From contig NC_090175.1 in the NCBI RefSeq assembly GCF_024679245.1, positions 54,238,362-54,302,361 of the forward strand: a stretch of 64,000 nt of DNA. Direction: 5' to 3'. The translations under genes were made by a program, and so were the position numbers. The first letter of the stretch is position 1. Each line of letters begins with the position of its first letter. Positions 10,268-23,460 of this stretch are shown here, piece after piece. Below the pieces are notes generated by a model. The model saw only the letters and a list, made by a program, of their open reading frames with translations. It was not told the DNA's origin and did no database searches. Origin of the DNA: Pseudorasbora parva. Lineage: Eukaryota; Chordata; Actinopteri; Cypriniformes; Gobionidae.

Positions 10268-12180
10268 TAAAATATATATTATCTTATCAGCAGAATCAAC
10301 ATAATTGAACGAGCCACTAAGTAATTGTAAAAACATGTACTTTTTTTTTTATCTGTTTGTTACCATTTTTTCTTTTATTGAGTTATTGTTAGGATAATTG
10401 TTTATTCTTACCTATTACTGGTACTTCTTTGAGTAATTGAAATTATTATTATTTTTCTCTCAAATAAATGATTGTCTCCTATGTCTTTTCCTTATAGCAT
10501 GCTAATATTAGTCTGTAAGCAAATGTTGGCATCTTTGTATTCTCACGCAACACAAATGGCTTTTTAAATATTCTACAATTGTAACCTGTGTCAATTTGTT
10601 TATAACATGTATGGTGTTCAGCCTATATGCAGCCATTGAATAGTATAGCCATATTGGCCATTTCTATTTTTTGGTATTTTTATACCAGTAGATGTCAGCA
10701 AAGTCACCAAATTATTAGGTTTTGGCTGCTGAACTCACTGTAATAATACTGAAGTAAAAGGAATATGAAATATAACATAAAAATAAGCATATTTTACATA
10801 CTAAATGAGGTTCTTTTACAGTACCCAGGGTCGATCTGACTGCACGCAAAAGAAGCAAAGAGTACATACTCATAATTTAATACCTGAGTGAGTTTGCAAC
10901 GTTGATTTGATTACATTATATAACGACTATGACAAATTGTGATATGAATGCATTTACAGTTAAATGACTCTTTTTTTCCCCAAAATGACTTACAAAAGAG
11001 AAACAAGACAATTTGCCAAAGAGCCAACAGTAATTCATCAACAGTCATTTAATGACACACTCTGAAAGTGCCTTCTTATAAATGTGTAAGTGAACACTTG
11101 AAGACACTTGAGTATCAGGATATCTGCAGAGGATTATGTGATGATAATCAAACGCCTCTTGTTATACACACTACCAATCTGTTATCTGGATTGTCAAAGA
11201 TACCCATCTTATCTTGCGTTATATGTGCTCTTCCAAAGAAATTCACCTTTCATTAGTTCATGCAGAATCAAACTCATGATCTTATACCTTTGCTAGTGCT
11301 ACACAAATGTTATTCATTTCTTGTACAAATAAAAAGTAAATACTAATGTTTTACTGTCAGATGGTACCGGTGACAAGAAAACACGTGAGATTGATGATCA
11401 TTATGAAATAGCTGACTTCGAAATCAGCCTACATCTGGCTCCAGTCCTTTTGTGAGAAAAACCTCCTAGTTTGTGAGATGATAGATACTGATTTAGTTGC
11501 TGGTACAGCAGCATGCTATGGTAAATCTGTCTAAATGAAATAAATTGAGGCAAATGAGCCAAAGCTCCAGACAATTTATCATTCTTTTTCCCTCCATCTC
11601 GCTTATTAAGGCTGCTGGCTGCTGAAACATGTACAGTGTATGCGTTAAAATCATGTGAAGTCACCTTTATTTTCCCGCTTACTACAATACAGATTGTTTC
11701 AGGGTAGCTTTACAGGAATAAACAATTAAATTATGATTTAATGATGCAATTAGGGTTCAATTTGGCTGTAACAGAAGTTGGTTCGTGTTTATTCGGGGTT
11801 ATTGTAAAGAGCATACATTATTACATTTGCTCAATTTGACTAATTTTAAGTAAGATGTTTAATTTGGCCTCTACTATAATTTAAGCAAAAAGTATTCCAA
11901 TAAAACAATCATATGTTGATTTAGATGGAGCATGTTCATACAAGCAAAAGGAATCATAATTGTGGTTAAAGCAGGATGAGAATAATTTGTTAATATTGCA
12001 AATATTAAAAAGAGTTTCTAGATAAAAACGTATTGGCCGATGTATTTGTTGCACATTTGATAAACTGTTAACAAGAACTGATTGCTGAATAGGCTTCCAA
12101 AGTGACGTTAAAAGTGACTTTTAAAAGTAGCATTTAAATGAATATATTATATTAAAATAATCCAACCACACACACATGTG
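10268..12180. other. Gene-free AT-rich intergenic DNA
   Basis: Nothing recognised apart from short homopolymers. The frames at 11,068-11,296 and 11,401-11,664 have no family match or splice context. Confidence 0.4.
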
Positions 12181-12283
12181 TCTGGTTCACTATCTTTGTG
12201 GGGACTCTCCGTAGACGTAATGTTTTTTTTACGGTACAAACCGTATTTTCTATCCCCCTACACTGTCCCTGCTCCTAAACCCA

Positions 12284-12463
<180 letters not shown>

Positions 12464-12859
12464 GGCTTGAGTCTAAATGGTATGTTTTCGGCTTCAGTAC
12501 TTGATAATGACCAGCAGAGGGAGCCACTAAACAGCGATTCATTCCCACTTTAGATGTTAGTGGATATTAGTATTATGATGTTGCTTGGCGTCCATTTCTT
12601 AGTGTAGCCTATGTATTACAGCCATTTTGAGCCATATTTAATTTTTTATACTACGGCTCAGCTATGGATTTACATAGCCTGTTGAAAAAGCGTGTATTCA
12701 TTGGTTTCATGTAAACAAACGCCCTAGTGTTGTACTGTTACTGCGCCACTGGGGGGCAGTGAGATGGCGGGAAACTCACTAAAATCCAGCCAAACGAGTT
12801 CTGAACAAGTGCAACCAACATTAGCACAAGGCTAATCACGCACGGTCACAGACTATGCT

Positions 12860-13450
12860 AGACTGTTCCAACTTTGTTCTGGGTAAAATATGGACAAACC
12901 CAACAGTTGGGTTTAGAAATCTAATTAAAGGCACAATATGTCAGATTTTTGTATTAAAACATCCAAAACCCACTTGAACTTGTTGACTTGTGTAGGCCTA
13001 CATTACATGATCCCAAATGTTTCAAAGAATGTTTAAATCCAGAGAAATAAGAAATTGTAACCAGGATGCAGCCCATGTCCATGCGTCGCCTATCAGTGAC
13101 ATCCTACCTGCGTGACCCGTCAGTTTATTTTGTAGAAATCATAGGAACACTTAATGCACTTTAATATATGGTGTGTTTTATTAGACATGTGAGCAACTGT
13201 CTGGATCATTCATGGACAGAAAAGAGTGCGTCGTTCCCCCACATAGGCCTACACATGAGTGGAAGAAGCGGAAGTGCTCGTCTGCGACTGAATAAAAGTG
13301 CCACAAAATCCAGATCATCAAGCTGCACCTTTGTTATGAATAAACGACCGCTAGCGTGGAAAAAAAATATATATTGTGGCTTTAAAAATGTAAACGAAAA
13401 GTTTGGTTTGCCCATATTTGACCCAACCATTGGGTGAAACAACAGCATTT
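12860..13450. mobile_element. Element carrying a nested TTAA MITE
   Basis: CAACCCAACAGTTGGGTT... before 12,925 and TTTGACCCAACCATTGGGT after 13,385 are typical of the ACCCAA/TTGGGT element family seen complete at 34,979-35,788. The MITE at 12,925-13,385 splits it. Confidence 0.5.
12925..13385. mobile_element. TTAA-flanked MITE with inverted ends
   Basis: TTAA at 12,925-12,928 and 13,382-13,385. The left end TTAAAGGCACAATATGT pairs with the right end ATATATTGTGGCTTTAA. It belongs to the same structural class as 7064, 31,514 and 50,896, but the interior is different. No transposase. Confidence 0.8.
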
Positions 13451-14540
13451 TTTAAGATAATTCAACTAAAGCTAGGCTACTAAAGTTTTGACTCAAAAGT
13501 AAAATAGCAAATACTTGTTTTCTATCTAGCTACACTGATTCCACAAACCATAAATTAGGACGTTTTTGGGAAATTTGTCGAAATTTGTCCTCCAAACTAA
13601 AATTTCAATGTAATAATAGTTTTAGCTTAATATTAGGTTAAATTGTGTAATTATTTCATAATCGTCAGGTGTGGGTAGGCTATAGCTTATGACATTAATT
13701 ATTCTTTCTCTAAAATATACATAGGCTCACATACACTCATATAACACATTTTCAATATATATGTGTTGTTTTTACTTTAGATACTATCAAGTTAAAATAC
13801 ATGTATTCCAGAACAGATCTTTAATATATGCAAATATTGTTTTTTGTCAAGATTTCCTATGTCTGTTAATATGTGTTTTTGTGTCTATACAGATGTTGAA
13901 GAAAACATTCATTGTGACAACCCAATTCCCATATTGTAAATGTTATATATCGGACATATGGAAGTAAAAAGACATCTTAGGTCTGTGATGCCCTTAGTCG
14001 GTGCGTCCTTTCTATGCAGTTTTGAAGCATAAATGAAAATGTTTGTGTATGATCAACTGATTCTAAATTGTTTTCAGTTTTAATTAAAGTCATTCTAAAT
14101 CAGCTTTAATGTCAAGTATGATTTTACCTTAAAAGGGGCTATCAGATGTGATCCGAGTTTTATTTCTGGATAGGGTCAGGTTTCTGTTGTCCTCTGTGCC
14201 GGACTGTAATGCTTCTGTCTAATGCTGATTAGGGTGTTCAAAAACATGTTTGATCGCAAAGTGTTCCTCAGTTCTAAAATGTTAAAGGCTGTATATGATC
14301 TGGAAATGGCTGATAAGGGTGGCTTTCTGATTGGCTCAGAAGTAATGAACACTGGCCAGCTCACAGCTGAGTTTAAACTACAAATCTGACACTGAGATGG
14401 AAGTGGGGTGGAGTGTGTCGAGACGCCACTGCACATCAGAAACCATCAAACAGTCAGAAATATGACACATGTAACCCCAAAACGTCTTTAGATGTCTCAC
14501 TGTCATTGCATCACACCAAAGTTCCAAATGAGACATTGAA
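13451..14540. other. Gene-free intergenic DNA
   Basis: AT-rich and unrecognised. The block GTTGAAGAAA(A)CATTCATTGTGACAAC at about 13,892 recurs at about 18,650, so this is another low-copy dispersed repeat. Confidence 0.4.
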
Positions 14541-14544
14541 CTAC

Positions 14545-15330
14545 CAGGATGGGACGTTCTCAAGGTGCACAATGTTCCCTAAAAGTTCTCTAAAGCTGAA
14601 TACAATCCTAAACCTTTAGAGAATATTAGTGATGTTCCTAAAACGTCCTCTTTTGGTTATGAAAGTTCTTCAGTTTAAGGTTCCTTATATGACTTTAGGG
14701 GGGATGTTTTATTTTGGTTATTCTGTGGTCACACAGCAACATTACAAAGAGGACATTTGGGACACTAACAGAACGTTCCCATACGGTTCCCTGTTAGTCA
14801 GATGGGGGTGTTTCATATCCGGACTGCACTGCTGCCCCATTTGGAAACGTCGGTTAAGAAGAACCCATTTCAGGTGAAATGCAAAAAAACACCATTACCC
14901 TAAGGTACAAAACTGAAAAGGTACTAATATGTACCTTTCAGGTACTATGTACCTACTAATTTTCACTCTTAAAATACTGATATGTACCTTTTTAGGTACT
15001 AATATGTACCATTTAGGGTTGAGTAAGGTACAAAGATGTACCTTTTCACTTTTGTACCTTGGGGTACCGCCCCAGTGACAGAACTGTACCTTTTTTTCTA
15101 GGCGACACCCTTGACAGAAGTGAGGACGTTCTGAGACCTTTCTGGGAACATCAATGTTCCCCTAACATTCGGAGAATGTCCTGAACGTTCCCTGAAGGTC
15201 CGCCAAATGACATCCTTCCCAACCCTTTAAAGAGTTCACATCGTGACCATCTCGGAATGTTACTAGGTGACATTATTGACACCAGCCGAGACGTTCTGAG
15301 AACGTTTGGGGAGCGTTACATTTATAGCCG
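14545..15330. repeat. ACGTTC-rich element with nested GGTAC repeat
   Basis: The flanks (14,545-14,880 and 15,110-15,330) are rich in AACGTTC, GTTCCC and GGACGTTCT motifs in both orientations, as in an old inverted-repeat element. Between them, about 14,890-15,095, sits a segment built of GGTACTAATATGTACC-type units (TGTACC / GGTACA), a family also glimpsed at 21,120-21,240. Boundaries are approximate. Confidence 0.5.
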
Positions 15331-15940
15331 GGTATGCACTTATTTACTCAACTGTGTGTGAATTTTGTAAAGTTCATTTGTCTGCTAACATCGGAGTCTG
15401 ATGCCCCTAACCCTCCACTACGTAATTAAAGAAGTGAGAGGTGAGAGTGCATGAAGTGTCCAACATTCCACACTTCGACTTCTTCACAAATCATACTACT
15501 AAAGATAAAAAACAGTATTTGCAAAATAAATGTCCCGATTCACAGTACTTATAAAAAAAAGGGTAGTAGTATTACTTACTACTTCCGGCAAAATTCTGAA
15601 GTGTGCATATGAGGCCACAGGAGAGGATTTGTAAATGGCAGTGAAGTGATGCAACTGATTCTGGTAGATCACATGTTAATGACAGTACATCCAGATTACT
15701 ACACACACTCATAAATAGAACAAAGTTTTTTTTTTTTTTTTATTCAAAATACCTAATCAAGAGAGTATGTGATTTCGGGCACAGCTTTTGTCTTTGTCCT
15801 TTTTTTCAGTGTGAACACACTTACACCATTTATACAACAAAATGTCATTGAATAGTGCATACGTGGGTGAATTTCGATGCACCTCGGGTGTCATTTATTG
15901 TAAAGAAGCACACTTTTTAAGGTCTAGGTTGTATATACCC
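15331..15940. other. Gene-free intergenic DNA
   Basis: Nothing recognised apart from a poly-T run near 15,727-15,741. Confidence 0.4.
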
Positions 15941-15944
15941 AGCT

Positions 15945-16050
15945 GGAAAATTCTGCCTGGTTTATGCTGGTCTAGCTGGTGGACCAGCATATGCATGGAA
16001 ACGGAGCTGGTGAAGCTGTTTCTGGTTCTGCTTGGTCTTGCAGGTTGAGT
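15945..16050. repeat. Dispersed CAGCTGG / GCTGGTCTAGCTGG repeat
   Basis: Short repeated words GCTGGTCTAGCTGGTGGACC and GCTGGTGAAGCTG belong to a common cyprinid repeat built from AGCTGGT units. Related sequence is at 18,236-18,360 and about 51,716-51,800. Confidence 0.6.
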
Positions 16051-16182
16051 GTGAGTATAGGTCAGCTGTCTATATGTGTTTTGGAGACAAGCATAGTTTT
16101 TTCTATATTTGCATTTTTCTATATTTAGTTGTTTTTTTAACAGGGACAATGCATTCAAATATAGTTACAATTACTGCAACAG

Positions 16183-16338
<156 letters not shown>

Positions 16339-16437
16339 GCTAGTTCTCAACTTCTGTCCCTGGTTGGGCTTTCTAAATACATTATAAAACATATATATGC
16401 AAGTATAATGATGTAACAACATTGTGAACAGCACTAT

Positions 16438-17063
16438 GGGCCCTATTTTAACGTTCTGAGCACATGTTCATAGCGCAGGAGCACAGCATGTCCGAATCCA
16501 CTTTTGCTAGTTTAATGATGGAAAAAACAGTCTGTGCACCAGGCACATGGTCCAAAAGGTTTGTCCCTAGTCTCTTAATGAGTCATGGGTGTGGACTGGG
16601 CGTAACGTGCAATAAATCAGAGTCTCATCTCCCATTCCCTTTAAAAGCCAGTTGTGCTCGCACCATGGTGGATTTGCATTTACATGGCAGAATTTGTGAG
16701 GAGAAAGACTGAACTCCTGAAGAGGATTCCTTTTATTTTTAATATTTAAAAATGGTAGTGCGCTGCTGCATGTCCCTGTGTGTCCCTGTCTCTGAGTGTA
16801 GAGTACCACCCTATTGACTTTAGAGCAGGTTTTTGTTGGTCAATGGTGCAGTCGTTTTCAGTTCCTCAATATAGCAGCGCTCCAACAATGTGCCTGAACA
16901 CACCTGGTCTTCAGACCAAACGCCCATGGGTCAACAGATGGACATGAGGGCCTTTGCTATTAAACAACACTGGACGTGGTGAGAACTGTGTCGGGCTACA
17001 ACTACCATAAAATACTTGCGTCACACATGGCGTCACATTGCGCCAGGTGTATGATGGCTCCCC
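16438..17063 (+). mobile_element. Non-autonomous element starting GGGCCCTATTTTA
   Basis: A relative of the outer element at 6996-8367. It starts GGGCCCTATTTTAACG and ends around GCGCCAGGTGTATGATGG. It keeps an uninterrupted TTAA (16,575-16,578) in AGTCTCTTAATGAGTCATGG, which is the site occupied by the MITE in the other copy. No transposase. I recognise the family from cyprinid genomes but not its superfamily. Confidence 0.8.
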
Positions 17064-17065
17064 TT

Positions 17066-17560
17066 AAGTTTAAATCATGATTGATTTAATTATTTGATTA
17101 TAACATTTTAATTTCTTTTGCTACCTCTGCTGAAAGCTGAAACTGTTAAGCATTTTAGTTAATCAGTGTTAATGGTAAACTGGTAAAACATTTCAAAGCA
17201 TGCATCGTTTCATTTAGTGATATAAAAACCAAGAAAAATGTCTAATAAAAACATAATCATAAGCAGTTTGTTCAATGACAGCGGCTATGAGAAGAGCTAT
17301 TTTATGACAGTAAATAAGAACTTGATGATGAAAGTTCAAAACTGTAAGTTTCTTTTTTTCACACTTATTTGGTTAGTTGGACGTGTCTTAATCCACCTGT
17401 CAGTCACTGATTCCCAAAAAAATGCACATACAGTAAAAGGTATGGCAGTGCAGTCAGGAGCATGACATACTGTTGAAAATAGTGATAGCATGCACTTTCA
17501 ACAGTTGCTGAAAGAGAATAATTAGTCAATGACCAAGTGACCAGACTAAAGGCAACACTA
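17066..17560. other. Gene-free intergenic DNA
   Basis: AT-rich, nothing recognised. Confidence 0.4.
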
Positions 17561-17572
17561 ATCACCCAACAC

Positions 17573-17815
17573 GTTCTCATTAATAGCGTATATAGAACGA
17601 ATTGTATTTATTGTCCATTTATACGGCAAAGTTAGTTTTTACGTAATACGCATTGTCACCCCATTGGGTAGGTTTAATGGTGTGGGTTAAATGCATATAA
17701 CAGTGTGCATCATATGCACACAAAAACTGCACAATATATGCATGTAAAAACGAATTTTAGCGTATAAATCGCACAATAAAAACAATTTGTGCGATAGATA
17801 CCCATTTTCATGAGA
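17573..17815. mobile_element. Diverged foldback element related to the one at 2431
   Basis: TTCTCATTAATAGCG...TACGGCAAAG on the left and TTTTAGCGTATAAATCGCAC...CATTTTCATGAGATC on the right are the same kinds of words (GCGTAT, TTTTAGCGTAT, CATGAGATC) that build the arms at 2431-2740. A C/T-rich spacer with CCCCATTGGGTAGG lies in the middle. Confidence 0.5.
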
Positions 17816-18235
17816 TCAGGCTGAATCACCATAATAATGACCTCAAGCAGACTTTGTACATGTACCATATGAAAGAAAGGAAGCCAGGCAGGTTTATAAT
17901 AAGTGATGATGGCAATGCTGTTTTTGGAGTTGATCAATCATTCTCTGGTGACGTTGTGATTTCATTTGCAGCTGTGTGGCTGAAAGTTGGTTTTAGGTGT
18001 GTTTGTGCTCATCTCTTCTCGTATTTCTCTTCTTGTTGTTCCTCTTATCTTCAGCGATTCTGCCTGTTAACCTCACGTGTCTAATGTTCACTCATCACTT
18101 GTAGTGTGGATCTGCTTTATTTCACTAACTGCAACATTGCTTTAGTGTTAATTGTACTTTCTATAGATTGGGACAATGTGAAAACTGAGTAGCATTTTAT
18201 TTATTATTTATTATTTATTTTTATTTTTGTGGTGT

Positions 18236-18360
18236 TGCTGGGATCATATCAGCACCCAAAATACAACTGGTCCACCAACACACCAGCACCCCTAACTGGT
18301 CCCAGCATGCAAAACATCCAGCACACCCGCATCTAATGCTGAGGACCAGCAAACCAGGAG
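18236..18360. repeat. Dispersed CCAGCA/ACTGGTCC repeat
   Basis: Repeated words CAGCACCC, AACTGGTCCA and AGGACCAGCA match the AGCTGGT family at 15,945. Confidence 0.5.
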
Positions 18361-18789
18361 CCAGCGCAAAACACACATTTATGATAGTGACAAGCAGTGC
18401 TGGGTTTTTCCGAAGGGTATCCAGACCACATTCATACTTCTCTTTAACCAAACAAATATTAGATTATTATAATATATTTTTATTTTTTGCAAAAAAAGAA
18501 AAGCCTTTTAAAAAGCTTTTAGCACATTCACGATACAGATCGAATGATTTCAACGGATAAAATACTGTTTTTGTTGAGACCTCCTGTTTATATCTGTGAC
18601 TCTTTAATGCAGGAATATGTGTAAGATTTTATTCTTTGTCTCTATACAGATGTTGAAGAAACATTCATTGTGACAACTAAACCCTGTTTATACTATTTTA
18701 AATGTTATATATTTTAACGGAATTAAATGAGACAACATTCGATCCAAAATCATCACAGAAGCACGTTTTAAACCAAAACGTTTAAAATA

Positions 18790-19050
18790 AAAGGTAACGC
18801 TTGTTATTAGTGTTTTATTCTTGCTATTAACTAGCTGCTTATTATCATATTGCTATAGGATATTTGCTGTTTATTAGTACTTATAAAGCACATATTAATG
18901 TCTTATTCTGCATGAACATATTCTACATCCCTTAATCCGACCCAATACCTAAACTAACTCCAGTCCTTACTAACTATTAATAAGCAGTAATTAGGAGTTT
19001 ATTGAGGCAAAAGTCATAGTTAATAGTAAAAATGTGTTCCCTACTGTTAC
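18790..19050. repeat. Dispersed cyprinid repeat (GGTAACGCTT... type)
   Basis: TTATTAGTACTTATAAAGCAC, CTTAATCCGACCCAATACC and GGCAAAAGTCATAGTTAATAG are typical of a common dispersed element. A shorter reverse copy is at about 34,855-34,980 (ACTTTTGCCTCAGTGAACAG). Confidence 0.55.
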
Positions 19051-19326
19051 CAAATTAAACAATATTGTTGAACATAAGGACAGTATTGTGTGATTTGTTT
19101 TGTGATTAGTGGAACATGTAGTTGCTACTGCAATTTGAGGAGAAATGACTGCATATACATATCATAACACCAGCTGAGTCTAACTCAAGAAGAACAAATG
19201 TGACATTTGTAAAGAGAAATTATCCTCTGCATTTGAAATGTAAACTGATTTTATATTTTATTATTTAATGCAGTGGCTTTCATACATTTGTTGTAACAGT
19301 TCATGGTGTTTGGACTTGGTTTTCTG

Positions 19327-19716
19327 CACTGTAAAAAATTATTTAGAAAAAAGTTACCTGGTTGCCTTAAAATTTTGAGTTCATTGAAATTTAAATTTTG
19401 AGTTAATACAATGAACATTTTTTGAGATTCGACAACCTTTATTAAAATATTATTACAAGATTTTGTAAGCCTATTGGGTAATTGTGTGTGTTTTATTTCT
19501 GATGACGCCGTGAAACATGCCAAATAGTGCTATTTTCATGATTTATCAAATTTTTTATGTGGTTCAGAGACAATAATATTTTCAGTTTCTATTTATTAAA
19601 TAATTTCCTTCATTGTATCAACTCAAATTTTTAATTTCAATAAACTCAACATTTTAAGGCAACCAGGTTACTTACTTTTTTAAGTTAAACCAATATTTTT
19701 TTTTTTTTGTACAGTG
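19327..19716 (-). mobile_element. CACTGTAAAAA MITE, copy 2
   Basis: 390 bp, opposite in orientation to copy 1 at 9869. Ends CACTGTAAAAAATTA and TGTACAGTG. Contains GTTACCTGGTTGCCTTAAAA and the mirrored GGCAACCAGGTTACTTACTT. Flanked by TG, not TA, so the site has changed or the edge has slipped. Confidence 0.9.
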
Positions 19717-19935
19717 TGTTTTCACCCTACCTGAGTTGACTGGTTTATTTGTTACCATGGTTTCTGATTGGATTAGCCATTGTGTTCAGCTGTTACCTTA
19801 TTAGTTCTCTTTGTTTTCTCCCAGTATATATCTGCCTGTGTTTCCGTCTTCTCTTGTCGGTTCTCGTTAATGTTATTTCTGAGTTTGGTCTAGGTTTTCC
19901 TCGTATTAATAAAGTTTGTTTGAATTGATCTTCTT
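19717..19935. repeat. Dispersed repeat ending in an AATAAAG signal
   Basis: GATTGGATTAGCCATTGTGTTCAGCTG...TCTTGTCGGTTCTCG...TTAATAAAGTTTGTTTGAA matches, from memory, a widespread cyprinid repeat end. I cannot assign the class. Confidence 0.4.
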
Positions 19936-21050
19936 CTCCTTGCCTTCTGCCTGTACCACGCTGAGAGAATGTGACATCTGTGTTAAGTTTCACTGTATTT
20001 TACATGATTTTATATAAGTAAAAAAGGCATCTGTAAATATATTCAAGTGATATTATATCAAGGTGCATTTATTTTAATGCGAGGACAACCCATTAAATAT
20101 CAATAAAAAATTGTGTTGTTAATGTTGTTTTGATGGGGATATTTCATTCACATCTACTGTGGCTTTAAAAAAAAAACGGAAATATTATACCAAAAAAAGT
20201 GACGTTACAATGCTAAAAGTACATAATTCAAGTTAGACATCCATTGAAGGATACATACAAAACCAACAACTGGAATTCAACAATTGTATGAATACTTTGC
20301 ATTGAATAGAAACAACAATACAAATAAAAATGTTGCATGAAAAAAAAAAAAAAAATGCAACTGAAAAGAGTGATATTTGAACTGGTAAACATTTATAATT
20401 GTCCTTTTCATGGTGTAACAATGTTTTGATTCAGTCATGCGAAGCAATATTTTTGATTAATATAAAATAAAACCAGTTGATGTTACAACTGATTCATGTT
20501 TCGATACACATATAACTCCAAAATTAAATGAACCTTTTCTATTTTACTGATGTGTTGTAAAATACAATATTTCTCTACACTCATAACATTTACATATGAT
20601 TTTTATATAAATTGATATAAATAATAAGCAAGTGAAGTATAAAAGCTCCCTGATATACCACACACAACTGTGCACAAATACATTGGCTAAAATATTATAA
20701 AAAACATATTCTGATATAAAAAAATTGCATATTATCTCCATAAAATAATATATTTTGTGAACAGCAAACATGGCATTTAAAACTACTTGTTAACTCTGTT
20801 TGAAGAGTTGCAAAAACAATGAAATGCTCCATAATTAGTGTGATTTTTCCATGCATGTACATCTGGAAGAATCCAGTTCAGTGTCTTTTATTGTCTGTTT
20901 AGTGCTTCTCCTTGCATAATACAGATTATTTCCAACAGGAACATAGTTTTCGGTTTTATGAAAAGCAGTTTAAAGAGGGTAAATATGTGACTCAAGAAAC
21001 TGTATTGCTGTTGTTGCTCACTTATTTTTGAATAAGCAAATTATATAATA
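19936..21050. other. Gene-free AT-rich intergenic DNA
   Basis: A-rich run near 20,339-20,355. No conserved frame. Confidence 0.4.
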
Positions 21051-21119
21051 TATAATATAATATATTATATATATATATATAATCTTAAACAGCAAAAATA
21101 GATTAGTAAATAAAGCTCT

Positions 21120-22236
21120 ACTGTACAAAAGCTGTACAGTTTTGTACCTAAAGAGTGATTGGATCTTTAAGGTATATATTAATATTAGTAGTACCTAAAA
21201 GAAACAAAAGTGTCCCGTTTGAAAAGGTACCGCCACAGTAACAGCATTTGTGTTTTGTTTTTTTCCGGAAAGTGCATAATGTTCAACAACTTTTGTGCCA
21301 CTTTTTCCTCTCTTAAAAATATATCTTTTTTCCAACTGTATTGAATGCATCTGCCAGAACCAAGCAGAGCCGGGGTGTGAGGTTTCCCAGATGAATGGAC
21401 TGTGGTAGGGAGAGGTGAGTCTGCTTGACCTCGGGTCACCAACAGTGACTATTTCAAGACAAACAAAAAAATGCGCCTGGCCCCCTGAAGTGGGAGGAGT
21501 CTGCTGCCATTTTAAGAGAGGAAGAGACAGAGAGAGGGAAAGAGAGGAGGAAGATACGGTGAGAGAGAAAAGGCAACAAAAAAGGGAGGTTTTAAGGAGC
21601 AGGATGGTCCTTCTTCCTGCTGGTCGGCCATTCTTCACAGGATTTCAGAACTTCCTTCCTTTTTCCTCCTTTCCTTGCATGCTCTTATGCTGCAATTGTT
21701 TTTTTCTTTCTTTCTTCCCTCTGTACTTTTATTTATTTCCCCGTTCGAAATCAATTCTCAGAACTATATGACTGATCCCCCCGCCCTCCCTCTTTTCTGT
21801 TTCCAGGTCTCTGAGCTTCATATATCCACCCTCCTTCCCTCCCTCCAAAATGGAATTGCATCCTTTGTCCGGAGACACAGGGGAACGGGGTGTTGACCAA
21901 GAGGCAGCCTTAAGCCGAATGTGACCCCCACGTCCATGTGAGGCCTGAGATCTGCCCCCATTGAGCCAAAGAGCCCTGTTCTCAAAGTAGTGAATTGGAA
22001 TGGGGGTTGGGAAGGTTACGAGCCAGCGATCAAGCACCAGATCTGCTCACTCCAACACTTGTGTCTGAAGACTTTCTGAGGAACAAAGAGAAAAACATGC
22101 ACATTTTCTGCTTTATCAAAAGGAATTCCAATTTGACTTTTCAAGTTAACACGAACGCATTGTATGAACACGCAGACGCACATCATGTTTTTGTCATCAT
22201 ATAATCATACTGAAAACAACAAACATGATGTGGTAC
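21120..22236. other. Intergenic DNA with GGTAC-repeat remnant and purine tract
   Basis: 21,120-21,240 carries a degraded GGTAC/GTACC element (GTACAGTTTTGTACC, AAAAGGTACCGCC). 21,515-21,590 is a purine-rich tract (AGAGAGAGGGAAAGAGAGGA). The larger frames at 21,195-21,771 on both strands run through these and show no family. Nothing else seen. Confidence 0.4.
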
Positions 22237-22239
22237 ATG

Positions 22240-23460
22240 ATCTAGGATTACATTATTCTTACATAAAACCTTGGCAAGTGTATTATTTCCTCACTCTTTA
22301 AAAATTGAGTATTTGCTTTACATAATGTAATGCAATGATTTCTAATGTCATGCTATGAATATCATTTGTCATCAGCTGAAAATAACCAATAATCAGAGGA
22401 AAAGTTATATTCTTTACTCAATACATTTTAATAATATCATATTATGATTCACTTTAAACAAATCTTACGTGTGTTGCTATATTAAAAAATGCCCCTACTT
22501 TTTGAAAATTGTGCATTCAAACTCAAATATTAATTATAATTTAATGCACTGATTTCTAATTTCATGCTACGAATATAATGTGTCTGTATCAGCTGAAAAT
22601 AACCAATAATCATGGCGTTTGGAAAGGAGAGGAAAACATTTTATGTATACTGTTATATTAAAAATTTCCTTACTCTTTGAAAATTGTGCATTCACAGATA
22701 AGGCATTGATCTTTAATTAATAATACATATCACTTAATGCACTGATTTCTAATTGGATTCATATAATTTCTTCATCAACTGAAAAGTTTGAAAAGGAGAG
22801 GAAAAGTACATTTTATTAATATATTTTATGATTTACCTTTCCCACCCAAACAGCTCTTATGTTTATGTATGCTGTTTTATAATTTAAAAAAAAAAATACA
22901 GATACTTGTGCATTCACAGGCATTGATCTATAATTTAATATTGCTTTAAAAAAATGTGCTTTACTTTTTGCTAATTTCATTCATCATTATAATTTCTAAG
23001 TAATTATGGAGTTTGAAAATGAGAGGGAAAGTTATATTCTTTCCTCAATACATTTTATTCTTATTATTCTTATGATTCACTTTGAAAAAAAAGTATGTTG
23101 TTATATTAAAACATTTTCTTATACGCTTTGGAAATTGTGCATTCACAGATACATAAGACAATGATATTTAATTTAGCACTGATTTAATGCACTGATTTCT
23201 AATTTTGAATAGATGAATATAATTTCTTCATCGACTGAAAATAAAATATAACAAGATAACAAATAACAAGAGGAAAATGTATATTTTTTACTCAATATAT
23301 TTGATTTATAAATCATTTTTTATGTATATTGTTAAATTACAAAATGTCCGTATACTCTTTTGGAAATTGTTCATTCACAAATATCTAAGGTGTTGAGCTA
23401 TAATTTAACATTGATTTATAATAAATATCAGCCTGTATGTTTCTCAAAAACTTATTATTT
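22240..23460. repeat. Decayed AT-rich tandem array, about five units
   Basis: The same ordered words recur: GAAAATTGTGCATTCA or variants near 22,505, 22,678, 22,910, 23,129 and 23,370; TGATTTCTAAT near 22,337, 22,550, 22,743 and 23,191; CAGCTGAAAATAACC near 22,373 and 22,588; GAGAGGAAAA or GAGGAAAA before ATTnTTTACTCAATA. Spacing varies from about 170 to 240 bp, so this is an old tandem duplication with indels. It ends just before the microRNA host promoter. Confidence 0.75.

Noticed and set aside
21195..21771. 147- and 118-residue frames on opposite strands
   Set aside because: They cross a purine tract and a degraded GGTAC repeat; composition explains them.
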